This document shows, piece after piece, positions 50,184 to 61,054 of a stretch of 64,000 nucleotides of DNA; positions within the stretch are counted from its first letter, which is position 1, and every line of letters begins with the position of its first letter. A model generated the notes under the pieces. It saw only the letters and a list, made by a program, of their open reading frames with translations, did no database searches and was not told the DNA's origin. The position numbers and the translations under genes are program-made. The stretch comes from Aquariibacter albus (GTDB lineage Bacteria; Pseudomonadota; Gammaproteobacteria; Burkholderiales; Burkholderiaceae_C): NCBI RefSeq assembly GCF_014145335.1, contig NZ_JACIVI010000001.1, positions 682,001 through 746,000 on the forward strand, read 5' to 3'.

Positions 50184-50198
50184 GGGCATGGATTCTGC
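50184..50198 (+). promoter_or_regulatory. Sigma-54 promoter of glnA
   Basis: GGGCATGGATTCTGC: the invariant GG (50185-50186) and GC (50197-50198) are exactly ten bases apart and the GGCA-G core fits the consensus. The start of transcription would be near 50210, leaving a leader of about 90 bases. Confidence 0.7.
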
Positions 50199-50297
50199 TA
50201 AATTGCCACCGCCTCTTTCGGCCTGCCCGGCGCTCCGATGACCGGGCAGCCTCATCCCAAGACACCTCGACCAAAGCGTTCCGCTAGGAGATCCCTG

Positions 50298-51713
50298 ATG
50301 GCCAAGACCGTCGCCGACGTGATGAAGATGGTGAAGGAAAACGAAATCAAGTTCGTTGATTTCCGTTTCACCGACACCCGCGGCAAGGAGCAGCACGTCT
50401 CCGTGCCCGTCTCGCATTTCGATGAAGACAAGTTCGTCTCGGGCCATGCCTTTGACGGTTCTTCGATCGCCGGCTGGAAGGGCATCGAAGCCTCCGACAT
50501 GCAGCTGATGCCGGACCCGAACACGGCGAACATCGACCCCTTCTTCGAAGAGCCGACGCTGATCCTGACCTGCGACGTCATCGATCCGACCGACGGCAAG
50601 CCCTACGAGCGCGACCCGCGCTCGCTGGCCAAGCGGGCCGAGGCCTACATGAAGGCCTCGGGCCTGGGCGACACCGCCTACTTCGGTCCGGAACCCGAGT
50701 TCTTCGTGTTCGACAGCGTCCGCTGGAACGTCGACATGTCCGGCTGCTTCTCGAAGATCGAGTCGGAAGAAGCCGCCTGGAACACCGGCAAGGACTACGA
50801 GCACGGCAACAGCGGCTTCCGTCCGGCCGTCAAGGGCGGCTACTTCCCGGTGCCCCCGGTCGACAGCGGCCAGGACCTGCGCTCGGAGATGTGCCTGGTG
50901 CTGGAATCGCTCGGCATCCCCGTCGAAGTCCACCACCACGAAGTGGCCAACGCCGGCCAGATGGAGATCGGCACCAAGTTCGCCACGCTGATCCAGCGCG
51001 CTGACTGGGTTCAGCTGCAGAAGTACGTGATCCACAACGTCGCGCACTCCTACGGCAAGACCGCGACCTTCATGCCCAAGCCCATCGTGGGCGACAACGG
51101 CTCGGGCATGCACGTGCACCAGTCGGTCTGGAAGGATGGCAAGAACCTGTTCGCCGGTGACGGCTACGCCGGCCTGAGCGACTTCGCGCTGTACTACATC
51201 GGCGGCATCATCAAGCACGCCCGCGCGCTGAATGCCATCACCAACCCCGGCACCAACAGCTACAAGCGCCTGGTCCCGGGCTACGAAGCCCCGGTGAAGC
51301 TGGCCTACTCGGCCAAGAACCGCTCGGCCTCGATCCGCATCCCCTACGTCGCCAACCCGAAGGGCCGTCGCGTGGAAGCTCGCTTCCCGGATCCCCTGAT
51401 GAACCCCTACCTGGGCTTCGCTGCGCTGCTGATGGCCGGCCTGGACGGCGTCGAGAACAAGATCCATCCGGGCGAAGCCGCCACCAAGGATCTGTACCAC
51501 CTGCCGCCGGAAGAGGACGCGCTGATCCCGACCGTGTGCTCGAGCCTCGAACAGGCGCTGGAGTACCTCGACAAGGGTCGTGCCTTCCTGACCAAGGGTG
51601 GCGTGTTCACCGACTCGTACATCGACGCCTACATCGACCTGAAGATGCAGGAAGTCCAGCGCATGCGCATGACGACCCATCCGGTCGAGTTCGACATGTA
51701 CTACACGCTGTAA
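50298..51713 (+). CDS. glnA: Glutamine synthetase type I
   Basis: 471-residue class I-beta glutamine synthetase, which makes glutamine from glutamate, ammonia and ATP in a cytosolic dodecamer. Motifs: [25 protein letters not shown], the GQMEIG metal site, [27 protein letters not shown] and the adenylylation-site Tyr in [10 protein letters not shown], so adenylyltransferase control is expected. The ATG at 50298 has AGGAG at 50286-50290. It is preceded by NtrC and sigma-54 elements and followed by ntrB and ntrC, with one small gene and a terminator between. Confidence 0.98.
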   Translation: MAKTVADVMKMVKENEIKFVDFRFTDTRGKEQHVSVPVSHFDEDKFVSGHAFDGSSIAGWKGIEASDMQLMPDPNTANIDPFFEEPTLILTCDVIDPTDGKPYERDPRSLAKRAEAYMKASGLGDTAYFGPEPEFFVFDSVRWNVDMSGCFSKIESEEAAWNTGKDYEHGNSGFRPAVKGGYFPVPPVDSGQDLRSEMCLVLESLGIPVEVHHHEVANAGQMEIGTKFATLIQRADWVQLQKYVIHNVAHSYGKTATFMPKPIVGDNGSGMHVHQSVWKDGKNLFAGDGYAGLSDFALYYIGGIIKHARALNAITNPGTNSYKRLVPGYEAPVKLAYSAKNRSASIRIPYVANPKGRRVEARFPDPLMNPYLGFAALLMAGLDGVENKIHPGEAATKDLYHLPPEEDALIPTVCSSLEQALEYLDKGRAFLTKGGVFTDSYIDAYIDLKMQEVQRMRMTTHPVEFDMYYTL

Positions 51714-51738
51714 TCCCTGCCGGGACCTGCAGATCCGA

Positions 51739-51764
51739 AAGGGCGGCGCAAGCCGCCTTTTTTT
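51739..51764 (+). terminator. Rho-independent terminator after glnA
   Basis: GGCGGC (51742-51747), loop GCAA, GCCGCC (51752-51757) and seven T. Strong. It separates glnA from the downstream regulators, though partial readthrough is possible. Confidence 0.9.
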
Positions 51765-51838
51765 CTTGGATCGGCGCCCGGGCCTCCGCCCAAGGGGCTG
51801 CGGGATACTGCGCGATGTCCCCGACGATGGATGCCGCC

Positions 51839-52354
51839 ATGAGCGCCCCCTTCCTTGCCGCGCTGCTCGCCCTGCTGGCGCCGACCCTGCTGGCCTTGCC
51901 CGAGTCCGCCCGGGGCCAGGCCCGGCCGGTCTATCGCTGCAGCGGCAACCTCTACACCGACGCCCTGGAGGCGGCCGAGGCGCGCCAGCGCGGCTGCAGC
52001 CCGATCGAGGCCGTCGTCAGCCTGCCTGCCACCGTCCCGCCGCGCGCCGCCGCCGTGCTGCGCACGGGTGAGCTGCAGGCCGAGGGCGCGCAGGCCCGGG
52101 TCGATCCCGCCGTGCAGCGGGCGCGCGACGGCGACAAGCGCCGCATCCTCGAGACCGAACTGGCGGCCGAGCAGCAGCGCCTGGCCGGGCTGCAGCGCGA
52201 CCTGGAACAGGCCCAGGCCCCGGCCCGGCCCGGTGAAGCCCTGGCCGAGCGCAGCGCCCGGCTCGCCCTGCTGCGCGAGAGCATCGAGCGCAGCCAGGCC
52301 GACCTGGCCGCCCTGCGCCGTGAACTGGCCAAGACCGCCGGAGGACCGGGCTGA
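51839..52354 (+). CDS. Secreted DUF4124-like coiled-coil protein
   Basis: 171-residue exported protein with signal peptide (FLAALLALLAPTLLALPESARGQA). A short DUF4124-like segment follows (VYRCSGNLYTDALEAAEARQRGC, with two Cys), then a charged coiled coil (about 105-165, ILETELAAEQQRLAGLQRDL, SIERSQADLAALRRELAK). ATGs at 51827 and 51815 are alternative starts; none has a strong ribosome site. Its stop overlaps ntrB (TGATG), so despite having no known nitrogen role it is translated with ntrB. Genes of this kind are commonly seen between glnA and glnL in this order. Confidence 0.8.
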   Translation: MSAPFLAALLALLAPTLLALPESARGQARPVYRCSGNLYTDALEAAEARQRGCSPIEAVVSLPATVPPRAAAVLRTGELQAEGAQARVDPAVQRARDGDKRRILETELAAEQQRLAGLQRDLEQAQAPARPGEALAERSARLALLRESIERSQADLAALRRELAKTAGGPG

Positions 52355-53445
52355 TGCCGGCCGTCCCGGCGCATGACCGCCGCTTCGAGGCCTTCGACCA
52401 GCTTGCGACCATGGTCGCCGTCGTCCAGCCCGACGGCCGCTGCCTGTTCGCCAACTCGGCCTTCGAGCATGTGATGGGCCTGTCGCGCCGCAACATGCTG
52501 CGGCGCTCCTGGTTCGGCTGGTTCGTCGAATCCGACCTCCTGGCCGAGACCGTGGCGGCCGTTGCCCGCAACGAGTTCGCGACCAGCCGGCTCGAAGCCC
52601 AGCTCCACCGACCCTATCTGAGCGTGCCCGGCCCGGCCGAGCCGCTGCAGGTGCATGTGATCGTCAACCAGATGGACGAGCCCGGCGCGACGGTGATCGA
52701 GCTGATCGAGATCGAGCAGCAGGCCCGCCAGGGCCGCGAGGAGCGCGCGCTCGAACAGGTCGAGGCCAACAAGGAGCTGATCCGCAACCTGGCCCACGAG
52801 ATCAAGAACCCGCTGGGCGGCATTCGCGGCGCGGCGCAGCTGCTGCAGATGGAGGTCGAGTCCAAGCGCGAGCTGGCCGAGTACACCCAGGTCATCATCC
52901 ACGAGGCCGATCGGCTGCAGGCCCTGGTCGACCGCCTGCTCGCGCCGCACCGCAAGCCGCTGGTGGTGGGCGACATGAACATCCACGAGGTCTGCGAGCG
53001 GGTGCGCTCCCTCGTGCTGGCCGAGTTCCCGCGCGGTCTGGCCATCGAGCGCGACTACGACGCGTCCATCCCCGACTTCCGCGGCGACCGCGAGCAGCTG
53101 ATCCAGGCCGTGCTGAACATCGTGCAGAACGCCGCCCAGGCCCTGGCCGAGCGGCGCCAGGCCGGCGACGCGCGCATCGTGCTGCGCACCCGCATCGCGC
53201 GCCAGGTCACGCTGGGCAAGCAGCGCTGGCGATTGGCACTGGAATTGCATATCGAGGACAACGGGCCGGGCGTGCCCGAGGCCCTTCTGGACCGCATCTT
53301 CTATCCGCTGGTGTCGGGGCGGGAGGGCGGCTCCGGCCTCGGGCTGACCCTGGCCCAGAGCTTCGTCGCGCGGCATCAAGGCACGATCGACTGCGAGAGC
53401 GAGCCCGGGCGCACGCTGTTCCGCATCACGATCCCGCTGCCCTGA
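52354..53445 (+). CDS. ntrB: Nitrogen regulation sensor kinase NtrB
   Basis: 363-residue soluble histidine kinase NtrB (GlnL), which phosphorylates NtrC under nitrogen limitation and is controlled by PII. A PAS domain (residues 10-120, MVAVVQPDGRCLFANSAFE) is followed by the H box RNLAHEIKNPLGGIRGAAQLL (His about 149), and the HATPase N box QAVLNIVQNAAQAL, DNGPGVP and GGSGLGLTLAQSFV. The start overlaps the upstream stop (TGATG). No membrane segment is present, as expected. Confidence 0.96.
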   Translation: MPAVPAHDRRFEAFDQLATMVAVVQPDGRCLFANSAFEHVMGLSRRNMLRRSWFGWFVESDLLAETVAAVARNEFATSRLEAQLHRPYLSVPGPAEPLQVHVIVNQMDEPGATVIELIEIEQQARQGREERALEQVEANKELIRNLAHEIKNPLGGIRGAAQLLQMEVESKRELAEYTQVIIHEADRLQALVDRLLAPHRKPLVVGDMNIHEVCERVRSLVLAEFPRGLAIERDYDASIPDFRGDREQLIQAVLNIVQNAAQALAERRQAGDARIVLRTRIARQVTLGKQRWRLALELHIEDNGPGVPEALLDRIFYPLVSGREGGSGLGLTLAQSFVARHQGTIDCESEPGRTLFRITIPLP

Positions 53446-53517
53446 GCGTCGCGTGGCGCGGGCTCTGGGCCGGGACCGCCGGCCATCCTGATTGAATGTC
53501 CCGGACCGAGCGCCTTC

Positions 53518-55062
<1,545 letters not shown>

Positions 55063-55142
55063 GCCCGGGCCGGGCAGGGCGTCACAGCCCTGCCACGGCG
55101 CCGGGATGGAATGCCGGGATTCGTCCACGGCTTTCCACCCCC

Positions 55143-56288
55143 ATGCGCCTGACTGCCCCCTTCAGCCTGCTCCTGATGACCGCCCTTCTTCAAGCCTGTG
55201 GCGGGGGGGACGACCCGGCCCTGCGCACGCTCGATGGCCAGACGCCCCTCGTCATCGGCCACCGCGGCGCCTCCGGCGAGCGGCCCGAGCACACGCTGGA
55301 GAGCTACCGCCTCGCGATCGAGCAGGGCGCCGACTTCATCGAGCCCGACCTCGTGCTGACGCAGGACGGCGCGATGGTGGCCCGCCACGAGCCCATGCTC
55401 GACAGCACCACCGACGTCGCCAGCAAGTTCCCGGCCTCGCGCATGCGCACGAAGAACGTGGACGGCGTACCGACCACCGCCTACTTCGCCAGCGACTTCA
55501 CCCTGGCCGAGCTCAAGACCCTGCGCGCCGTGCAGCCGCGCGCCAGCCGCCCGCAGGGCTTCAACGGCCTCTACGAGATCCCGACGATCGAAGAGATCAT
55601 CACGCTCGCCAAGACCGAGGGCGCCCGCCTTGGCCGCACGATCGGCATCTATCCCGAGATCAAGCACTCCACCTTCCATGCGGTGGAAGCCGGCTTCGGC
55701 GCCAACACCTTCGAGGACAAGCTCCTCACGCTCCTGCACCTGGCCTATGGCAACACCGCCAGCGCGCCGGTCTACATCCAGTCCTTCGAGGTCGCGAACC
55801 TGCAGTACCTCAACGGCCGGACCCAGCTGCGCCTGATCCAGCTGATCGATGCCGACGACGTGAAGGATGACGGCAGCCTGTCCCTGGTCGCGCCCTACCG
55901 CCAGCCCTACGACTTCGTCGTGCGCGGTGATGTCCGCACCTTTGCCGACCTGCTGACCCCCGGCGGCCTGGACTTCGTCAAGACCTACGCCGATGGCATC
56001 GGCCCCTGGAAGCCCTACCTCGTCCGCACCGTCAACGACGGGGTCGACCGCAATGGCGACGGCGTGGTCGATGGGCGCGACCGCCGCGTCGAGGGCAGCA
56101 CCGGCGTCGTCGAAGCCGCCCACGCCCGCGGCCTGCGCGTGCATCCCTACACCTTCCGTGACGACGCCGGCATCTACGGCTTCAAGGACGGCCGGGCCGA
56201 GATCGACTACTTCTTCAAGCTCGGCGTCGACGGCCTGTTCACCGACTTCCCGGCCACCGGCGTGGCCGCCCGAAACGCCTTGCGCTGA
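55143..56288 (+). CDS. glpQ: Glycerophosphodiester phosphodiesterase lipoprotein
   Basis: 381-residue lipoprotein (signal peptide ending LLQAC, Cys 19) of the periplasmic GlpQ type, hydrolysing glycerophosphodiesters to glycerol 3-phosphate and an alcohol. Catalytic motifs: VIGHRGASGERPEHTLESY, the metal site DFIEPDLVLTQDG, HEPMLDSTTDV and YPEIKHS. Near residue 300 it carries a 12-residue loop DRNGDGVVDGRD that fits an EF-hand/dockerin calcium site inside the barrel. The C-terminus DGLFTDFPATGV is standard. It stands alone between ntrC and the convergent xth gene. Confidence 0.93.
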   Translation: MRLTAPFSLLLMTALLQACGGGDDPALRTLDGQTPLVIGHRGASGERPEHTLESYRLAIEQGADFIEPDLVLTQDGAMVARHEPMLDSTTDVASKFPASRMRTKNVDGVPTTAYFASDFTLAELKTLRAVQPRASRPQGFNGLYEIPTIEEIITLAKTEGARLGRTIGIYPEIKHSTFHAVEAGFGANTFEDKLLTLLHLAYGNTASAPVYIQSFEVANLQYLNGRTQLRLIQLIDADDVKDDGSLSLVAPYRQPYDFVVRGDVRTFADLLTPGGLDFVKTYADGIGPWKPYLVRTVNDGVDRNGDGVVDGRDRRVEGSTGVVEAAHARGLRVHPYTFRDDAGIYGFKDGRAEIDYFFKLGVDGLFTDFPATGVAARNALR

Positions 56289-56367
56289 CCGGCCTGCGGG
56301 CCGGGATGCAGGTGCCGGGCGCCTGCATCCCGCGGTGGGTGGGGCCCAGCCAAGCTGCGCCGCCCGC

Positions 56368-57159
56368 TCAGCCCAACGCGTCGGCCAGCGTCACCACCAC
56401 CGGCGCGTGGTCGCTGGGCCGCTCCAGCTTGCGCGGCGCCTTGTCGATCACGCAGGCGCTGGCGCGCGGCCGCAGCGCCGGGCTCAGCAGGATGTGGTCG
56501 ATGCGCAGGCCCTGGTTCTTGCGGAAGGCCAGGTTGCGGTAATCCCACCAGCTCCAGCTCTTGGCCGGCTGCTCGAAGAGACGGAAGGCGTCCACCAGCC
56601 CCAGGTCCAGCAGGCCCTGGAAGGCCGCGCGCTCCTCGGGCGTGCAGTGGATCTGGCCGGCCCAGGCCGCCGGGTCGTGCACGTCGGCATCGGTCGGCGC
56701 GATGTTGAAGTCGCCCATCAGCAGCAGCCGCGGGTGGGCGGCCAGCTCGGCGCGCAGCCAGTCGTGCAGCGCAGCCAGCCAGGCGCGCTTGTAGACGAAC
56801 TTCTCGCTGTCCGGGGCCTGCCCGTTGGGGAAGTAGGCGCCGATCACCCGCAGCGGCGCCCCGTCGGCATCGTCCAGCGTGCCGGCAATCACCCGCGCCT
56901 GCTCGTCGGCAAAGCCGGGAATGTTGCGCTGCACCTCCCGCACCGGGCCACGGCTGAGCAGGGCGACACCGTTGTAGGTCTTCTGGCCGAAGAAGGCGAC
57001 CTGGTAGCCGGCCGCCTCGATCTCCGCCGCCGGGAACTTGTCGTCCGTCAGCTTGGTTTCCTGCAGCACCAGGGCATCCACCGGCGTGGCGGCCAGCCAG
57101 TCCAGCAGGTGCGGCAGGCGCACGTTCAAGGAGTTGACGTTCCAGGTCGCGAATTGCAT
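56368..57159 (-). CDS. xth: Exodeoxyribonuclease III
   Basis: 263-residue ExoIII/AP endonuclease, base-excision repair. Family motifs are FATWNVNSLNVRLPHLLDW, LQETKLTDDKFP, LLMGDFNIAPTD, LRIDHILLS and the terminal SDHAPV with the catalytic His. ATG 57159 (MQFATWNVN) is chosen; a GTG at 57171 would add MTVP. A G-rich (GGGGC)7 microsatellite lies 24 bases upstream of the start. Confidence 0.95.
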   Translation of the reverse strand: MQFATWNVNSLNVRLPHLLDWLAATPVDALVLQETKLTDDKFPAAEIEAAGYQVAFFGQKTYNGVALLSRGPVREVQRNIPGFADEQARVIAGTLDDADGAPLRVIGAYFPNGQAPDSEKFVYKRAWLAALHDWLRAELAAHPRLLLMGDFNIAPTDADVHDPAAWAGQIHCTPEERAAFQGLLDLGLVDAFRLFEQPAKSWSWWDYRNLAFRKNQGLRIDHILLSPALRPRASACVIDKAPRKLERPSDHAPVVVTLADALG

Positions 57160-57182
57160 CGGCACGGTCACAGGCTCAGGCA

Positions 57183-57217
57183 GGGGCGGGGCGGGGCGGG
57201 GCGGGGCGGGGCGGGGC
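57183..57217 (+). repeat. (GGGGC)7 pentanucleotide repeat upstream of xth
   Basis: Seven perfect GGGGC units. Four or more G4 runs one base apart make this a strong G-quadruplex candidate on the plus strand, which is the template-opposite strand for xth. Slippage in pentamer steps could change promoter spacing. Confidence 0.9.
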
Positions 57218-57246
57218 GCCCGATCATGCCAGCGCCCGGCCGGCGC

Positions 57247-57528
57247 TCACTCGATCACCTGCACGCCCTTCCAGAAGGCCACCCGTCCGCGGATGGCTTC
57301 GGCGGCCTCCTTGGGCTCGGGGTAGGTCCAGACGGCGTCGGGGTTGACCTCGCCGTCGACGAAGAGGCTCAGGTAGCGCGCCTCGCCCTTCCACGAGCAG
57401 GTGCTGCGCGTGTTGCTGGGCAGGGTGTAGGCCGGGTTCAGCGCCGCGGCGGGGAAGTAGTGGTTGCCTTCGATCACGACCGTGTCGGGGCTTTCGGCGA
57501 TGACGACGCCTTTCCAGAGGGCTTTCAT
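57247..57528 (-). CDS. DUF427 family protein
   Basis: 93-residue DUF427 protein. Conserved features are MKALWKGVVIAESPDTVVIEGNHYFP, TCSWKGEARYLSL, and YPEPKEAAEAIRGRVAFW. The family is a compact beta-rich fold of unknown biochemical function common in bacteria and fungi. It is upstream of xth on the same strand, separated by the G-rich repeat. Confidence 0.92.
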   Translation of the reverse strand: MKALWKGVVIAESPDTVVIEGNHYFPAAALNPAYTLPSNTRSTCSWKGEARYLSLFVDGEVNPDAVWTYPEPKEAAEAIRGRVAFWKGVQVIE

Positions 57529-57619
57529 GCGGGGCGGTCCTGGGGAGGGGAAGAGGGCCGTCAGTCTCGGTGATCTCGGGGATCCCGGCGACCGGCCCCT
57601 CGCGGCGGCCTGCGGCGGT

Positions 57620-60600
57620 TCAGCGGAAGTTGCGCGCGGGGGCCTGCAGCGCGCCCAGCCAGTCGCTCAGGTCCAGCAGGTGCCGCGCACGCAGCTGGCC
57701 GACGCCGTGCCTGAGCTGCCAGCGGCCGGCCACGGCCAGCAGCCGGGCCTGCAGCAGCGGCGTGCGCTGGCGTTCGCGCAGGCGGCGGTCGACGATGACC
57801 TGGGTGCAGCCGGTCTCGTCCTCCAGGCTCAGGAAGACGGTGCCCCCGGCGGTGCCGGGCGCCTGGCGCATCAGCACCAGGCCGCAGGCCCAGGTGGGCT
57901 GATCGTCGGCCAGGCCGGCCAGTTCGCGGGCGCTGCGCAGGCCGCGCGCGGCCAGGCGCGGGCGCAGCAGGGCCAGGGGGTGGCGGCGCAGGGACAGGCC
58001 GAGCCGGGCATGGTCCTGGGCGATGGCCTCGGCCTCGGGCATCGGGGGCAGGGGCGGCGGCGCGTCGGCAGCGGCGGCCAGGCCGTCCAGGGCCAGCGGG
58101 GCGCCGGGGGCGCTGGCGGCCCAGAGCTGCTGGCGGCGCGGCCCGGCCAGGCAGCGCAGGGCGTCGGCCCGGGCCAGGGCCTGCAGGGCCGGGCGGCCCA
58201 GGCCGCTGCGGCGGCGCAGATCCTCCAGGTCGCGGAAGGGGCCGCCAGCCCGGCGGGCTTCGACCAGGGCCTGCGCGTCCGCCCGGCCCAGGCTCGCCAC
58301 CTGGCGCAGGCCCAGGCGCACGGCGGGCTGGCCGGGGCGGCCGCGGTCGGGCCAGGCGGGGCCTTCGACGGGGGCGCTCTCGGCCGGGCCGGGCAGCTCG
58401 CCTTCGGGCGGCTCCAGCCGGCAGTCCCAGTCGCTGTGCTGCACGTCGACCGGACGCACGACCACGCCGTGGCGGCGCGCGTCCTGCACGAGCTGGGCGG
58501 GGGCGTAGAAGCCCAGGGGCTGGGCGTCCAGCACGGCGGCCAGGTAGATCGCCGGTTCATGGCACTTCAGCCAGGCGCTGAGGTAGGCCAGCAGCGCGAA
58601 GCTGGTGGCATGGCTTTCCGGGAAGCCGTATTCGCCGAAGCCCTCGATCTGGCGGAAGAGCTGCTCGGCGAAGTCGCGCGCATAGCCGCGCGCCGTCATG
58701 CCCTCGACGATGCGGGCGTGGAAGTGGCCCACGCCGCCCTTGCGCCGCCAGGCGGCCATGGCGCGGCGCAGCTGGTCGGCTTCGCCGCCGCTGAAGCCGG
58801 CGGCGATCATGCACAGCTGCATGACCTGCTCCTGGAAGATCGGCACGCCCAGGGTGCGGCCCAGGGCGTCCTCCAGCGCGGGGTAGGGGCTGCGTGCCGG
58901 CTCCAGGCCCTGCTTGCGGCGCAGGTAGGGGTGCACCATGCCGCCCTGGATCGGCCCGGGCCGGACGATGGCCACCTGCACCACCAGCTCGTAGAAGCAG
59001 GCCGGCCGCAGCCGCGGCAGCATGGCCTGCTGGGCGCGGCTCTCGATCTGGAAGAGGCCCACCGTGTCGGCGCGCTGGATCATGGCGTAGGTGGCCGGGT
59101 CCTCGCGCGGGAGGTCGGCCAGCGTCCAGGGCCGCGGCCCTTCGGGCGAGGCCAGGGGGCCACGCCAGGCCGTCAGGCCGTCCAGCGCGCGCCGCAGCAG
59201 ACTCAGCATGCCCAGGGCCAGCACGTCCACCTTCAGCAGGCCCAGGGCTTCGAGGTCGTCCTTGTCCCACTGGATCACGCTGCGGCGCTCCATCGCGGCC
59301 GGTTCGATCGGCACCAGCCGCGTCAGCCGCCCGCGCGCGATCACCATGCCGCCGCTGTGCTGCGACAGGTGGCGCGGAAAGCCGATCAGCTGCTGCACCA
59401 GTCCCTGCAAGCGCTGCAGGCCGGGCGCATCCGGCGGCAGGCCCAGCTCGGCCAGGCGCTGCGGCAGGGTTTCGGGCGCGTCGAAGCCCTGCAGGCTGGC
59501 GGCCAGGCGCTCGATGGTCTCCGGCGCGAAGCCCAGCGCCTGGCCCACCTCGCGCACCGCGCCGCGCACGCGGTAGGTGCTGAGCGCGGCGGCCATCGCG
59601 CAGCGCTGGCGGCCGTACTTGGCGTAGAGGTACTGGATGACCTCCTCGCGGCGCTCGTGCTCGAAGTCCACGTCGATGTCGGGCGGCTCGTCGCGCTCGG
59701 CGCTGATGAAGCGCTCGAAGAGCAGGGTCGCGGTCTGCGGGTCGACCTCGGTGATGCCCAGGCAGTAGCAGACGGCCGAGTTCGCCGCCGAGCCCCGGCC
59801 CTGGCACAGGATGCCGCGCCCGCGCGCGAAGACCACCGCGTCATGCACGGTCAGGAAGAAGGGCTCGTAGGCCTTCAGGGCGATCAGGGCCAGCTCGCGC
59901 TCGATCTGCGCGGCCACCGCGGCGGGCACACCCTGCGGGTAGCGCCGCGCGGCGCCGGCCGCCGTCAGCGCGCGCAGGTGGCTGGCCGGGCTGTGGCCGG
60001 GCGGCACCAGCTCGTCGGGGTACTCGTAGCGCAGCTCGCTCAGCGAGAAGCGGCAGCGCTGCGCGAAGGCCAGCGCCGCCGCCTGCCAGGCCGGGCGGAA
60101 GAGGGCGGCGCGGCTGAGCGCGTCGCGCAGGTGCTGCTCGGCATTGGGCGCCAGCGCGCGGCCGCAATCGGCCAGCGGGCGGCCCAGGCGGATGGCGCTC
60201 AGCGTGTCCTGCAGGGGCTTGCGCGCGCGGCGGTGCATCAGCACGTCGCCGGCCGGCAGCAGCGGCAGGCCGCTGGCGGCGGCCACCGCCTCCAGGGCGG
60301 CGATGCGGGCCTCGTCCTCGCCCAGGCGCAGCAGCACCAGGCCGATGCCGACCCGCGGCGGCTCGCCCGGCAGCGCCGGGAAGTGCCGCGCCAGCCACTG
60401 CGCCTGGGCCCGCCACAGCGGCAGCGGCTCGGGCAGGGGCCCGGCCGGGCGGTCCGGCAGGTCCCCGTCCGCGGGCTCGGACGCTTCGGGCGGCGGCGGG
60501 GCCGCGCCCTCGGGCAGCCAGACGATCAGGCAGCCCGGCAGGCCCGGGCGCAGGCCGGTGTCGGGCGGCGGCTGCAGCAGGTCCTGCGGATGCAGGCGGT

Positions 60601-61048
60601 AGCGGCCCTTGCTGCAGCGGCCGCGGCCCAGGCTGATCAGCTCGGCCAGGTCGCCATAGCCCTCGCGGTCGCGGGCCAGCAGCACCAGGCGCAGCGGGGC
60701 CGGGGGCAGGCCGTCCAGGGCCTGCGGGCCGGGCTCCAGGGTGAAGAGGCTGCCGCACAGCAGCTGCAGCGGCCGGCCGGCCAGGCGCTGGCGGCGGGTC
60801 TCCTCGTGCGCGCGGACGATGCCGGCCAGCGAGCACTCGTCGCTCAGCGCCAGCGCGGCATAGCCGAGCTCGGCGGCGCGGGCCACCAGCTCCTCGGGGT
60901 GCGAGGCGCCGGTCAGGAAGCTGAAGTTGCTGCGGCAGACCAGCTCGACCGGCGGCACGGGACCGGCCGCGTCCCCCGCCGCGCCGGGTGGTGCCGTCTC
61001 CCGCGGCAGGCCGGTGGCGGCCGCCCAGGCCGGGTCGATCGCGTCCAT
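57620..61048 (-). CDS. dnaE2: Error-prone DNA polymerase ImuC/DnaE2
   Basis: 1142-residue C-family polymerase of the DnaE2/ImuC mutagenesis type. The PHP domain opens with VELVCRSNFSFLTGASHPEELV; the palm carries GRGSAANSAVCYCLGITEVDP and the acidic pair in EPPDIDVDFEHERREEV; the thumb/finger region has QWDKDDLEALGLLKVDVLALGML; an OB domain lies near the C-terminus. It is the last gene of the SOS cassette, starting 6 bases after imuB. It does translesion synthesis and damage-induced mutagenesis with ImuA and ImuB. Confidence 0.96.
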   Translation of the reverse strand: MDAIDPAWAAATGLPRETAPPGAAGDAAGPVPPVELVCRSNFSFLTGASHPEELVARAAELGYAALALSDECSLAGIVRAHEETRRQRLAGRPLQLLCGSLFTLEPGPQALDGLPPAPLRLVLLARDREGYGDLAELISLGRGRCSKGRYRLHPQDLLQPPPDTGLRPGLPGCLIVWLPEGAAPPPPEASEPADGDLPDRPAGPLPEPLPLWRAQAQWLARHFPALPGEPPRVGIGLVLLRLGEDEARIAALEAVAAASGLPLLPAGDVLMHRRARKPLQDTLSAIRLGRPLADCGRALAPNAEQHLRDALSRAALFRPAWQAAALAFAQRCRFSLSELRYEYPDELVPPGHSPASHLRALTAAGAARRYPQGVPAAVAAQIERELALIALKAYEPFFLTVHDAVVFARGRGILCQGRGSAANSAVCYCLGITEVDPQTATLLFERFISAERDEPPDIDVDFEHERREEVIQYLYAKYGRQRCAMAAALSTYRVRGAVREVGQALGFAPETIERLAASLQGFDAPETLPQRLAELGLPPDAPGLQRLQGLVQQLIGFPRHLSQHSGGMVIARGRLTRLVPIEPAAMERRSVIQWDKDDLEALGLLKVDVLALGMLSLLRRALDGLTAWRGPLASPEGPRPWTLADLPREDPATYAMIQRADTVGLFQIESRAQQAMLPRLRPACFYELVVQVAIVRPGPIQGGMVHPYLRRKQGLEPARSPYPALEDALGRTLGVPIFQEQVMQLCMIAAGFSGGEADQLRRAMAAWRRKGGVGHFHARIVEGMTARGYARDFAEQLFRQIEGFGEYGFPESHATSFALLAYLSAWLKCHEPAIYLAAVLDAQPLGFYAPAQLVQDARRHGVVVRPVDVQHSDWDCRLEPPEGELPGPAESAPVEGPAWPDRGRPGQPAVRLGLRQVASLGRADAQALVEARRAGGPFRDLEDLRRRSGLGRPALQALARADALRCLAGPRRQQLWAASAPGAPLALDGLAAAADAPPPLPPMPEAEAIAQDHARLGLSLRRHPLALLRPRLAARGLRSARELAGLADDQPTWACGLVLMRQAPGTAGGTVFLSLEDETGCTQVIVDRRLRERQRTPLLQARLLAVAGRWQLRHGVGQLRARHLLDLSDWLGALQAPARNFR

Positions 61049-61054
61049 GGCGCC

